A DNA stretch of 64,000 bases. Source: Photobacterium sp. TLY01 (lineage in GTDB: Bacteria; Pseudomonadota; Gammaproteobacteria; Enterobacterales; Vibrionaceae). The notes beneath the pieces were generated by a model. It worked only from the letters and a program-made list of their open reading frames with translations. It searched no databases and had not been told where the DNA came from. The DNA lies in contig NZ_CP090365.1 of assembly GCF_021432065.1 (NCBI RefSeq), positions 310,001-374,000 of the forward strand, given 5' to 3'. Position numbers and translations under genes: made by a program. Positions 17,284 to 26,466 of the stretch are shown piece by piece; positions within the stretch are counted from its first letter, which is position 1; the number at the start of each line of letters is the position of its first letter.

Positions 17284-17645
17284 AACTTTTCCTTTTCTAC
17301 AGTGAATGAAGTTAAATCGCACATCTTGTTAAGCTTTTGTTAACTTAATGGCGGTATCCCTCAGCGGGCAACAAGAATCAGTCAGGTTAAAACTAAGGTA
17401 TAAGTTTTCTTAATAGTAGGCGGTAAATCCATGATTACCCGCCGTAATGTGGTGAATACAAAAAGAAAACAGAAGGATGTTGGAGTCGCTGCTGCCAGAG
17501 CCAGTCACATTCACTCACAATGACGTGACAGAAAAACCGGGAAGACGGAGAGAGAAAAAGGCTTCAAGACAGGTCGGAACAAACAAGGGGGCTTCAGCAA
17601 GGGAGAACTGGCTCCCTTGCCAAAGAGCGGATGAACACAAAGCAG
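17284..17645. other. Intergenic region before the amine permease, with a hairpin after the chemoreceptor gene
   Basis: This 362-base stretch should contain the promoter of the amine cluster, but no promoter or operator could be named with confidence. A 9-bp perfect hairpin (GCAAGGGAG at 17597-17605 pairing with 17612-17620) lies just downstream of the chemoreceptor gene. It lacks a U-tract on either strand. No coding frame is convincing. Confidence 0.5.
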
Positions 17646-19220
17646 TTACCGGGCCTGCCTTGCCAGCTTGAATGCGCCGACCAGCCGATCCAGTTTTTCA
17701 GCCAGACCCGCCAGATCCTGGCTGGTTTTTTCCAGTTCCATACTGGCATCCAGCCCGGCCTGAACCGCCTGATTCACTGTATCCATGTTGAGGTTGATTT
17801 CGTTGGCCACACTCGATTGCTGTTCTGTGGCCGTGGCAACCTGCGTGTTCATATCCAGAATCGCAATCACCTGACCTGAAATTTCATCCAGCGCACTCAA
17901 TGCGTCTTCCGTCGCTTTGGTGCCTTCTTCTGTCAGGGATTTGCTGCTTTCCATTGCAGACACTGCGTTTTTGGCTTCATGCTGCAACTGGTCAATCATA
18001 CGCTGGATTTCATCGGTCGACTGGGCCGTTTTGGTGGCCAGATTACGCACTTCATCCGCAACGACCGCAAATCCACGACCCGCCTCACCGGCACGGGCTG
18101 CCTCAATGGCCGCATTCAGTGCCAGCAGATTGGTTTGCTCGGAAATGCCGCGAATCACATCCAGAATTGAGCCGATCGACTGAGTTTTGTCTGCCAGTGT
18201 TGCAATCACAGCAGACATGTTATTCATTTCACCGGCCAGATGATTGATGGTGTTGGTTGCCGCTTGCAGCGTCTTGCGTCCGGCCTGAGTTTGGCTGTTC
18301 GCGCTACCTGCCGATTCAGCGGCACCGGCTGCGTTATTGGAGATTTCATTGATTGTCGCGATCATTTCATTCATCGAGGTCACCACCAGCAGCGTCTGTT
18401 CGCTCTGGTCCTGCCCACGCGACAAAGCATGTACCGACTGATCACGCAGCGACGCAGCAGAGCGTCCCAAGCCAACACCGGTATCAACCACCTGAACGAT
18501 AATGTCGTTGATCTTGCTGACAAAGGTATTGAATGCCTCTGAAATACGGGCGATTTCATCATTGCCTTTTACCGGCAGCCGTACCGTCAGGTTGCCATCG
18601 CCTTTGGAAATATCTTCCAGCGCCTGCTGCAATCCGGTCAGCGGCATGAACAAACGGTTCAGTATCCACATCAGAAAAACCGCGCAAATGACAAAAATAA
18701 TGATGATGGCGGTCAGCTGGGCAATCACAATTTCACTGGCGGCGTTATCGACTTCTGTAATCGGAATACCAACGTCAAACGCACCATAAAGCGATCCGTT
18801 CACGTACACAGGCATCATGATGTCGTATACCCACACTTTCTGAACATCCGCATACCACTTGGAGTGTTTCGGTTTACCTTGTCCAGCCCCTTCCACTGTG
18901 TAGCTGTCGTCATAGACTTTGTTCAGCTTTTGCGGATCACTGTGGGCAATGGCCGTGATGTTTTTATTAATCACCACAGCATAACTGATATCACTGCGCT
19001 GCTTGAGCGACAACACCAGTGCCTGTAAATCCTTCTCCGGCTGCTGAGAATTCTCGAGCACATACGCAACATTCTTTGCCAGTAACTCTGCCTGAGCCTG
19101 CGATTTTTTCAGAATAATACTGTCTATTTCCTGATGAGAAATATACGAGGTCGACCAAATACTCGCTATCGCTGCAATGGCAAACATTGCACAGACAACC
19201 ATCACTATAAATTTTTTCAT
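17646..19220 (-). CDS. Methyl-accepting chemotaxis protein
   Basis: A transmembrane chemoreceptor of 524 residues. It has an N-terminal helix ([19 protein letters not shown]), a periplasmic sensor of about 140 residues of single-Cache type ([20 protein letters not shown], then [17 protein letters not shown]), a second membrane helix near 170-190, a HAMP domain and a signalling domain with the conserved tip [35 protein letters not shown]. It lies 360 bases from the amine permease, on the same strand but upstream of it. It could sense the amine, but nothing in the sequence proves that. It is divergent from the lipoprotein hydrolase. Confidence 0.92.
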   Translation of the reverse strand: MKKFIVMVVCAMFAIAAIASIWSTSYISHQEIDSIILKKSQAQAELLAKNVAYVLENSQQPEKDLQALVLSLKQRSDISYAVVINKNITAIAHSDPQKLNKVYDDSYTVEGAGQGKPKHSKWYADVQKVWVYDIMMPVYVNGSLYGAFDVGIPITEVDNAASEIVIAQLTAIIIIFVICAVFLMWILNRLFMPLTGLQQALEDISKGDGNLTVRLPVKGNDEIARISEAFNTFVSKINDIIVQVVDTGVGLGRSAASLRDQSVHALSRGQDQSEQTLLVVTSMNEMIATINEISNNAAGAAESAGSANSQTQAGRKTLQAATNTINHLAGEMNNMSAVIATLADKTQSIGSILDVIRGISEQTNLLALNAAIEAARAGEAGRGFAVVADEVRNLATKTAQSTDEIQRMIDQLQHEAKNAVSAMESSKSLTEEGTKATEDALSALDEISGQVIAILDMNTQVATATEQQSSVANEINLNMDTVNQAVQAGLDASMELEKTSQDLAGLAEKLDRLVGAFKLARQAR

Positions 19221-19575
19221 TCAACGTTAACCCTGACTGTGTGGATTTGTAAAAAACATCAATATCAATGAAATAGATACACTCACGAACTTATTTTTGT
19301 TGTGCTGAAAAATCCAACATGTAACAAACAGTGGACGACAGAAATGAGAAGACATAATGCGCACCCGATTTCATCAAAGATGACGGGTGTTAATCTATTT
19401 TTTTAACGCTTTATCTGCCTGTTTTGAGGTGAATGCACATTTTCACATCACCGTATGCCCATAAGGTATTTAGCTTCATCTGCAAACAGCAAACAGGGAC
19501 ACGTTTTTGTTAGCCGCTCCCCCGATACTCTTGCTGACATATGACACACGTTCCCAGCAGATGAAGGTGAACTGA
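19221..19575. other. Divergent intergenic region
   Basis: An AT-rich 355-base spacer between two divergent genes. It must hold both promoters, but no individual site could be assigned. No RNA gene or repeat was recognised. Confidence 0.5.
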
Positions 19576-20625
19576 ATGAAACTGCTTGTCCTGTTCTTCG
19601 TCCTGACTCTTTCTGCCTGTTCGTCAGAAGAAAACATTGTTTTCCAGAGCGGCGAACATCAACTATCCGGGGTATATTTGCCACCAACAGGGGGTAAAAC
19701 AGGCAAAGCTGTGCTGCTGTTCGTTCATGGTGACGGTGAAATGCCCCATGACGCTTACGGATATTACCCTTTGCTGTGGGATCAGCTCCGTGCCGAAGGT
19801 TACGCGATAATGAGCTGGGATAAACCTGGCGTCGGGCAATCAACCGGAAACTGGCTTGAGCAGTCGATGGCAGACAGACAAGCCGAAGTGCTTGATGCCA
19901 TTCAATGGGTACAATCCCGCTATGGCTTTACGGCCCAGCAAACCGGTTTAGTGGGGTTCAGCCAGGCTGGTTGGGTGCTGCCGTCTCTGGCCGTCGATCA
20001 CCCGGCACAGTTTGGCTTTATGGTTGGTGTTGGCTTTGCGACAAACTGGATTGAGCAGAGCCGTTACTATACCCGGATCAAACACACAGAAGCCGGGGCG
20101 ACAGAGGCAGAGATTCAGGCAGCCCTCCTGGCGTTTGACGAGGAAATTACCTTTTTGCTTCAAGCACCCGACTATACAGACTATCTGCAGGCGATGGGTG
20201 AGCACGCCATGCCGGAAGACAGGTATCACTTTGTTCTGAAGAATCTGCAGTCAGATGCCAGCCAGGATTACCCGCTGATACACACACCGGCTCTGTTCAT
20301 CTGGGGAGAAGATGATCTCAATGTCGATGCCCGGCTTGAGTTTGAAAGTAAACAGCGCGCTTCAAATCCCTTTGTCTCAACCCGGCTGATCGCAAGCGGT
20401 AATCACGGGCTGCTGAATTCAGCCTATTTTCCCAGACAGAGCATGGATACAGGGGATCTGCTCAAACTACACTGGCTAGGCGAATCGGCGCTGGCACCCG
20501 ACGCCGTTCCGACGCTAATCCACTGGCTGAACCAGCAGACACAACAAACCGCTCACTCATCCTGGCTGAGCCTGCTGCGGGCTGACAGCCCGCATAAACC
20601 CATGCCAGTAACACTGCAGCAGTAG
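19576..20625 (+). CDS. Lipoprotein alpha/beta hydrolase
   Basis: A 349-residue alpha/beta-hydrolase-fold protein with a type II signal peptide (MKLLVLFFVLTLSAC, lipobox LSAC). The oxyanion-side loop is LLFVHGDGE, the nucleophile elbow is GFSQAG (G-x-S-x-G), an acid is probable in IWGEDDLNVD, and the catalytic His is in ASGNHGLLN. It is therefore probably a membrane-anchored periplasmic esterase or peptidase-like hydrolase. AAGG lies 11 bases upstream of the ATG. The next gene, an AraC-type regulator, starts 60 bases downstream on the same strand. The substrate is unknown. Confidence 0.85.
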   Translation: MKLLVLFFVLTLSACSSEENIVFQSGEHQLSGVYLPPTGGKTGKAVLLFVHGDGEMPHDAYGYYPLLWDQLRAEGYAIMSWDKPGVGQSTGNWLEQSMADRQAEVLDAIQWVQSRYGFTAQQTGLVGFSQAGWVLPSLAVDHPAQFGFMVGVGFATNWIEQSRYYTRIKHTEAGATEAEIQAALLAFDEEITFLLQAPDYTDYLQAMGEHAMPEDRYHFVLKNLQSDASQDYPLIHTPALFIWGEDDLNVDARLEFESKQRASNPFVSTRLIASGNHGLLNSAYFPRQSMDTGDLLKLHWLGESALAPDAVPTLIHWLNQQTQQTAHSSWLSLLRADSPHKPMPVTLQQ

Positions 20626-20686
20626 TGAGCAAGGCTATCGCGAGCAAATCAGGACCCGTCAACACCTTGCAAATCATTGCATCGAG

Positions 20687-21682
20687 GTGCATAGTGACAC
20701 CCACTTTCACTTCGCCCTTTCAGCCATGAAACAGACGACGGATTCTTTTGATACCTTAACGGCACTCTATGAACTCGTGCCCGAGAGCACCCTGCTTGCA
20801 CCTTTGGCTGACAATGTGCGAAAGCGCTTCGAAATGGCCTTACAGCTTATGCACAGAACGCTCAGTGAAAGATTGACCTGGGAGCAAATTGCCAGCAGAA
20901 GTGCGATCTCCCCCTTTCATTTTCACCGACAATTTACTCAGTTATTCAATGAAACGCCGGGGCAATATTTACACCGTATCAGGCTACAATATGCCATCTC
21001 ACAGTTGCTGATGTCGCGAAACAGCACAATTACCCATATTGCACTGTCTTCCGGCTATTCCTCGTCGCAGGCACTGGCGAAAGCCCTGAAACGGGAAACC
21101 GGTTATCAGGCAAAACAAATCAAAGCATTCGGACAAACGGGCACGCCAGACGAAACCATCGCTTTACTCAGTAAACTGGCTCATCCCAGCCAGCATCGCA
21201 CCTGCGAAGTGGTACAACCGCCCATTGAACAGCAGTTGGCTTCATCTATGCCGTGTGAATTAATCTGGTTTCCGGCAAGAGGGATTTACACGCAGACAGC
21301 TCACAGAGGAGACTGGCACAGCCTGTTCAATCAACACGGGCAGCAGACGGCCAAAATGCTCTGCGCCACACCCGTGCTGGAGCTGGATCGCCCCTGGCAT
21401 GACATCACATCCGTCACAGGAAAATGGCGAACACCGCCAGAGCCAAACGACCATCTGATTGCAGAAGGCTACTATTTATGTACCAAAGTTCGTGTCGCCT
21501 CTGACATTGCTTACCTCAATGCCCTTGAGAGCCTATTCCGGCAAGCCGAATTATTTGGCTATCACCTCGACAATCACGGCAGCCTGATCGAAATACTGCT
21601 GGATATGGATACCCGTATAACGGGTACAGCCAGTTTTCATTTTCAGATTCCGGTCCAGTTGGCGCAAATGCAAGATGAGTGA
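20687..21682 (+). CDS. AraC-family regulator with a GyrI-like C-terminal domain
   Basis: A 331-residue regulator with the DNA-binding domain first. Two helix-turn-helix units span about residues 48-145 (WEQIASRSAISPFHFHRQFTQLF and THIALSSGYSSSQALAKALKRETGY). The C-terminal 150 residues look like a GyrI/SOUL-type small-molecule binding domain (CELIWFPARGIYT, IEILLDMDTRITGTASFHFQIPVQ). This order matches Rob/SoxS-like multidrug regulators. The start is uncertain: a GTG at 20687 or an ATG at 20726, neither with a clear ribosome-binding site. It may regulate the adjacent hydrolase. Confidence 0.8.
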   Translation: MHSDTHFHFALSAMKQTTDSFDTLTALYELVPESTLLAPLADNVRKRFEMALQLMHRTLSERLTWEQIASRSAISPFHFHRQFTQLFNETPGQYLHRIRLQYAISQLLMSRNSTITHIALSSGYSSSQALAKALKRETGYQAKQIKAFGQTGTPDETIALLSKLAHPSQHRTCEVVQPPIEQQLASSMPCELIWFPARGIYTQTAHRGDWHSLFNQHGQQTAKMLCATPVLELDRPWHDITSVTGKWRTPPEPNDHLIAEGYYLCTKVRVASDIAYLNALESLFRQAELFGYHLDNHGSLIEILLDMDTRITGTASFHFQIPVQLAQMQDE

Positions 21683-21789
21683 TTGAGGAAAACGGCCAGC
21701 CATCCAAAACCCGAATACATTTTTAAACACTAGCCTACCGGAAACTTATTGTTTTCAATAATCTCGCAAAATGGGAAGCGGGCAGTGCT

Positions 21790-22959
21790 TCATCGGCTTT
21801 CAGCAACGTACTCGACATTCTGAAGCCCAAGTGCCGGGAGTATATAATCGGCCAAGAGCTGTATCGGGTAATCTTCATCCTGATTAAAATAAGCCCCGGA
21901 AGTCATGGCAAAGATCAGGCGATATTCGGGCACTACGAACATTTCCTGCCCACCACTGCCACGCATCCCTGCGATCGTCACTTTCTGTCCGTCAACACGA
22001 ATATCCGGCAGCCACCAATTGTAGCCATACTCAATCGACTTCCACGACCAAAACTTACCGCGTGAAATAAAACTCTGTTTTACCCATTGCGGATCGAGCA
22101 GTTGCTGGCCCTGCCACTCACCCTGATTTAAATAAAGCTGTCCAAGTTTAGCTAAATCACGAGTTCGCAAATACAAACCTGACGACCCTAAATACTGGCC
22201 GGTCACTTCGTGCGCAAACCATTCGTAATTCGTAATGTTTAACGGTTCAAACAAGGCTTTTTCCGCGTATTCACGCAAATTCTGCCCAGAAACCCGTTCA
22301 ATCACTCCCCCTAATAAAACACTCGCTCCGCCCTGATAAATAAACCTTTCGCCGGGTGCAAAGGCCATAGGCCGCTCAAGAATATAGGCATAGGGATCGG
22401 GGGATAACCACATCTTCATGGCATCGCTGTTCTGAACACCCCATTCCACCCAATCCAACCCCACATTGAACATCAGTGCATTTTCTAACGTAACATCCGA
22501 TTTGTGCTCCCAATCTGCAACACGCTCCTGCGGAAAATAGCTGAATAATGGCTGTTTCAGATCCGGAATATCACCAGATTGTAAAAGGCGGCCGATCAAA
22601 GTCGCCGTGACTGTTTTTGTCACCGAACGCATCTGATGAGAAGTATCCGGGCCCGGCGGATAATGCGTCGGCATCGGGGTTCCGGTTGGCGAGTTCACAG
22701 CTGAATAATATTGTTCAAACACCAATTGACCATCTTTGGCAATCAGCAGGGAATGCACATTCTTCCGCTGACTACGACTCACAAATTGATGAAGTGAAAC
22801 CAGTTTATCCTCATCAAAACCCAATGCCTCGGGTTTGTTTTCGGGCCAATCTTGCTGGCTGGAAGCCTGAACCCAACTGAAATCACTCATATCCACGTAG
22901 TTTTGAATATAAAACGAGACAGCGATCGCTCCCAGAGTAAGCAATATCAATTTTTTCAC
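21790..22959 (-). CDS. Serine hydrolase of the beta-lactamase/DD-peptidase (class C-like) fold
   Basis: A 389-residue penicillin-binding-fold hydrolase with an N-terminal membrane anchor or signal (LILLTLGAIAVSFYIQNYV). The nucleophile motif SVTK (S-x-x-K) follows HQMR. The second motif appears as YQG rather than Y-x-N (ERFIYQGGASVLLG), and the third-motif region reads MRGSGGQEMFVVPE. The start is a GTG with AGGA upstream. This family includes esterases and peptidases as well as beta-lactamases, and resistance should not be assumed. It converges on the AraC gene. Confidence 0.85.
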   Translation of the reverse strand: MKKLILLTLGAIAVSFYIQNYVDMSDFSWVQASSQQDWPENKPEALGFDEDKLVSLHQFVSRSQRKNVHSLLIAKDGQLVFEQYYSAVNSPTGTPMPTHYPPGPDTSHQMRSVTKTVTATLIGRLLQSGDIPDLKQPLFSYFPQERVADWEHKSDVTLENALMFNVGLDWVEWGVQNSDAMKMWLSPDPYAYILERPMAFAPGERFIYQGGASVLLGGVIERVSGQNLREYAEKALFEPLNITNYEWFAHEVTGQYLGSSGLYLRTRDLAKLGQLYLNQGEWQGQQLLDPQWVKQSFISRGKFWSWKSIEYGYNWWLPDIRVDGQKVTIAGMRGSGGQEMFVVPEYRLIFAMTSGAYFNQDEDYPIQLLADYILPALGLQNVEYVAESR

Positions 22960-23290
22960 AGCACGTCCTAATCACCGTTCAGATCAAAAGCGATAGTGAA
23001 TAGCAAGCTTACTTAAGCAGTAAAAGGCACAAAGTGGGGTTTTCAGCGCTGAAACACATAAATTTTTTTCAGATAGAGAAACAGATCGAATCATTCAGTG
23101 AACTCAATCACAGTTCAAAACGCTCAAATTAGACCAGTAATGTCTCAGATCCATTTTATTATCCGAAGGGAATACAGACACGACTTATATTGCACAAACC
23201 ACTCTTTGAATTTTCCTCCACTGAATTGACGATTCGAAGTAAGCCGGGAATCCATTTGAACACGGAACGAAAAACATTCTCAGCAGGTCA
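22960..23290. other. Intergenic spacer between the serine hydrolase and the last tad gene
   Basis: A 331-base AT-rich stretch upstream of the serine hydrolase and downstream of tadG. It presumably holds the hydrolase promoter. No terminator hairpin, RNA gene or convincing coding frame was seen. Confidence 0.5.
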
Positions 23291-25141
23291 TTATTCAATC
23301 AAACCACCACCATCCACATCAATTGAGGTGACGAATACGTCGGCTGTGCCGACTTGGATGCCGAGGACTTTGCTTAATAGAACATCATCAAGAATTGGAG
23401 TTATCGCTTTCAGCACGATATCACCCACTAACGTTTTTACAATCGGGACTAATGCACCTGTTACCAGATTTAAAATGCTAGTTAAGTTTGATAGAACATT
23501 CTCTTCATCAGTATCAATGGTTATTGTTAATTCCAAATTACTAACACCACTTGAAAGCGAACTTCCCAAACCATTTCCAACACCTTTTTCTACAAAAGGA
23601 AGGTCTTCTTCTTTTACGTTTACGTAATGAGTAATATAGCTACTTTCCTCTACTTTTATCGCAGCACCAATCTTAATAACAACGGGGACAGTTACATCTA
23701 AAAACAAAGCTTGAAGTTTTACCTCCGCTCTGATTTCTATTGGTTTACTTGCATCTAAATCACTTAAATCTCCAGAAACACCACCATCTCCAATATAAAC
23801 GTTGGCAATGCTTGGCTTAGTTGCAAACTTTAATTTAACCCCATCACTATTCAATGAACATCCATCAGCATCAAGTAACTTAGTTTCAGCTTGAGCTGCT
23901 ACAGTTTTCAAGCCAATAACTCCAGGCTCTAGCTTAATACCGATATTTAACAAAGGTATTAAACTCACTCCAAGATTCAAACCTCCATCTAATAATGTTG
24001 CCTCAGTATACAAGTCCACTTGAGCCGTCTTGGCTGAAGCAACAAATTCACTATCCTCCTCTGCAGGTAAAACGCCAATATTAAATTGCGGAGGCTCTAT
24101 TACTTTCAATCCAGTATTTAACCCAACGATACCTGCATCTACATTCAACTCAGGAACATAAATAAAATTCTCTTTATTAGAAGCATAAATAGCTGCGGAC
24201 ACTAAATCATACAATGCAATTTGGCTTGCCAGAGCGGCACGTTTCACTTCGTTATTCATTGAATCATCTGCGCCAGCAGCTAACTTTAAAATTTCTGACA
24301 AAGAAAACTCTAAACTACCCACATTGGGTAGTTTATTTAAAACCGCTAACCCCTCAGCAGCATCAACAGCAAGCACTTGTGTATCATCAATTGCCTCAAT
24401 ACTCGCTGAAATAAAATCGGAAATACTTATTTTTGTAGCCAAAGCATCAGTGAGTGTGCCAATAGAAATATCAGCATCAAGAAGCCCTTCTTCTCTCATG
24501 ACATACAACAACTTACTTAATCTTATTTTTGTTCCAACCAGACCTTCATACGAGGCTACTGATATATCTAATACATCACCTAGGATTGCACCTAATATCG
24601 AATCAGTTGAATCCTTAAAATTAGTATCTATTAGCTTTGAACCAACACCAAATTCAACATTCGTTGTTTTATACACCGCCGCCGACGCGCTCAAAGTAAC
24701 ATCATTGGGGTTATACAGCTGGGAAATCAAACTGCCGGGCACGGTTTTACTGAGGGTGACTCTGCCGGCACTTTTGACGGCAGCATTCGCAGGTTCGAAT
24801 TGCCACTGGTTGCCGGTAATCTGTGCGGCACCAAATTCAATGGTGGGGTTGGATGCTGTGGTATCAAAGCCATTGGCAGCCAGATTCTGTTTGACCAGGG
24901 TCTCCAGGGCTTCTTTATTGTTGATTCCATCTATATAGCAGGCACTTCGGCCTAAGCTGAGCGCTGCTAAATCGGCCTGTTTCTGGAGCTTGCGTTTTTC
25001 CATGTAGAGGCGGCCGGTGTCGACGGCCATTGCCAGAAACAGCACCATGCTGACCATGAGTAAAATCAGACCGATCCCGACCGCGCCGCGCTGACGGGAT
25101 ATCCGGGAATAACGACCAGGCGATCTCGATGGACTCAACAT
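23291..25141 (-). CDS. tadG: TadG-like pseudopilin-type protein of the Tad pilus locus
   Basis: A 616-residue protein at the end of the Tad operon. The N-terminus has the TadE/TadG signature: a basic stretch, then QRGAVGIGLILLMVSMVLFLAMAVDTGRLYMEKRKLQKQADLAALS, one membrane helix and the conserved AVD-x-G-R-x-Y segment. The remaining 550 residues are extracytoplasmic and Val/Leu/Ser-rich with recurring SISVAS-, LDIS- and LSKLL-like patterns. No von Willebrand A motif was found. Bases from about 23300 to 24700 are visibly more AT-rich than the first 400 bases of the gene, suggesting the exported part was acquired or has diverged. A strong GAGGAG site precedes the start. Confidence 0.82.
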   Translation of the reverse strand: MLSPSRSPGRYSRISRQRGAVGIGLILLMVSMVLFLAMAVDTGRLYMEKRKLQKQADLAALSLGRSACYIDGINNKEALETLVKQNLAANGFDTTASNPTIEFGAAQITGNQWQFEPANAAVKSAGRVTLSKTVPGSLISQLYNPNDVTLSASAAVYKTTNVEFGVGSKLIDTNFKDSTDSILGAILGDVLDISVASYEGLVGTKIRLSKLLYVMREEGLLDADISIGTLTDALATKISISDFISASIEAIDDTQVLAVDAAEGLAVLNKLPNVGSLEFSLSEILKLAAGADDSMNNEVKRAALASQIALYDLVSAAIYASNKENFIYVPELNVDAGIVGLNTGLKVIEPPQFNIGVLPAEEDSEFVASAKTAQVDLYTEATLLDGGLNLGVSLIPLLNIGIKLEPGVIGLKTVAAQAETKLLDADGCSLNSDGVKLKFATKPSIANVYIGDGGVSGDLSDLDASKPIEIRAEVKLQALFLDVTVPVVIKIGAAIKVEESSYITHYVNVKEEDLPFVEKGVGNGLGSSLSSGVSNLELTITIDTDEENVLSNLTSILNLVTGALVPIVKTLVGDIVLKAITPILDDVLLSKVLGIQVGTADVFVTSIDVDGGGLIE

Positions 25142-25230
25142 ATCCTCGCTCCTCAGGACGGCATTCAGTGATCACACGGATAGACCCTTGTGCCGCCAGT
25201 GCTGATGGATCAGCCTCATGTTCCGTAAAG

Positions 25231-25255
25231 TGGATTCCCGCCTGCGCGGGAATGA
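25231..25255. repeat. Dispersed palindrome between two tad genes
   Basis: TGGATTCCCGCctgcGCGGGAATGAC contains an 8-bp palindrome. It is the same ATTCCCGC/GCGGGAAT element, with the same TGGA and TGAC flanks, that occurs twice in the 6.3-6.9 kb repeats. Shorter decayed versions (GCGGAAATGACAAGT) follow at 25267-25292. Confidence 0.75.
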
Positions 25256-25312
25256 CAAGTTCATCCGCGGAAATGACAAGTCATGCGCGGAAATCTGGCG
25301 TTTCGTTCACCC

Positions 25313-25651
25313 TTAACTGCCGCCAAAATTATCTTGAATAAATTTATCCGGAATCGGGTGACTGAAGCTTTGCTGCATGCGCTCTTGTGTGGCCTTCGCG
25401 GCTTCCGGCGTCAGGGTATCAGTCTGGGATGTTGCCATCTGGCCGCGCGTCTGCATATTCAGCCAGAGCTGTGTCATGTTCTTGCGCTCGCTTTTCATCA
25501 CAGGTTTTAACTGCGCTGTGCTGGTTGTTGCCGGGTACGCGCTGATTTTTCCCGCATCTGTCGCTGAACGTGTTTCTGCCATAACTGGCGCGGCAGCGCC
25601 TGCAAGCGCAAACGCCATCGCAGTGATCAAAGAGGTGTATGTCCTTTTCAT
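25313..25651 (-). CDS. Small exported DUF3613-like protein of the Tad locus
   Basis: A 112-residue protein with a Sec signal peptide (MKRTYTSLITAMAFALAGAAAPVMAE, cleavage expected after AMA/VMA). The mature part has a conserved-looking segment MTQLWLNMQTRGQMATSQTDTLTPEAAKATQERMQQSFSHPIPDKF, matching the DUF3613 proteins often found in Tad loci. The frame extends upstream, but this ATG (25651) has AGGAGC about 8 bases before it and overlaps the TadD stop as TGATG. Function in the pilus system is unknown. Confidence 0.75.
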   Translation of the reverse strand: MKRTYTSLITAMAFALAGAAAPVMAETRSATDAGKISAYPATTSTAQLKPVMKSERKNMTQLWLNMQTRGQMATSQTDTLTPEAAKATQERMQQSFSHPIPDKFIQDNFGGS

Positions 25652-26406
25652 CACAAAGCTCCTGTACTTTCTTTGCCCGATTGAGAAGGATCCAGCTGCA
25701 ACGGCCTGAAGGCAGTAATGGCATCCATCATTTCCTGCTGATCGGCATAGTCCCATTCAAACCGGGAAGCCAGCGTCGCAGCCGCTTGTTTCTGGTTGGT
25801 TTTCAGTAGAACAAACCACAGATTTTTCGCCGCATTCGGGTGCGATGGATTCAGCTCCAACGCGGTTAACAATTCATCTCTGGCTTTCTGATCCTGCCCT
25901 GTGACCAGCAGCAGAAAGCCCAGATCATTACGGACATCGGCTTCAACCGGGGCGGCTTTGGCGGCTTTTTCCATCCACTTCATGGCGTCCTGCATCTTGC
26001 CCTGATACGAAGCAATCAAGCCCAGTCCGTGATACGCACTGCCGGCCAGGCAGGTGTTCAGCATCTCTTGATACAAAGCGGACGCTTCATCCCATTTGCC
26101 CAGTTTGCGGTAACTATCGGCGCGCATGATTTTCACACTCAGGCCATCCTCGTCCAAATCATCCAGTGCCGCCAGCGCCAGATAATACTGGCCTTGATCC
26201 ATTTGCTGTTTCACCATCGACAGCTTCATGCCGTCTTTGGCGATCAGTGTTTCACCACAAGCGCCGGACTGTACGGCCTTGTTGGCTGTTTGCTGAGCCG
26301 TTTCTTCCTCAGGCGAGCCGGCACATGCCATCAGCGTCATTGCCAGCAGGCCGCTAGCCCAATAGCGGCCATGTCTGAACGATCGGTTCCTGAACGGGCT
26401 TTTCAT
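25651..26406 (-). CDS. tadD: TadD-like tetratricopeptide lipoprotein
   Basis: A 251-residue outer-membrane lipoprotein precursor (lipobox LMAC in LLAMTLMACAGSPEE) with several tetratricopeptide repeats (YYLALAALDDL, KWDEASALYQEML, AYHGLGLIASYQGKMQDAMKWMEKAAK, DVRNDLGFLLLVTGQDQKARDELLTALELNP). TadD is thought to help localise the Tad secretin and pilus components. The ATG at 26406 is chosen because AAGGA lies 7-8 bases upstream. The upstream extension would place the lipobox too far in. It overlaps the DUF3613 gene by one base. Confidence 0.87.
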   Translation of the reverse strand: MKSPFRNRSFRHGRYWASGLLAMTLMACAGSPEEETAQQTANKAVQSGACGETLIAKDGMKLSMVKQQMDQGQYYLALAALDDLDEDGLSVKIMRADSYRKLGKWDEASALYQEMLNTCLAGSAYHGLGLIASYQGKMQDAMKWMEKAAKAAPVEADVRNDLGFLLLVTGQDQKARDELLTALELNPSHPNAAKNLWFVLLKTNQKQAAATLASRFEWDYADQQEMMDAITAFRPLQLDPSQSGKESTGAL

Positions 26407-26466
26407 ATGCGCATCCTTGTCATTTTTATTTTTTTCTTGACGGCTACAGGCCGAAAGCAAAAAGAC

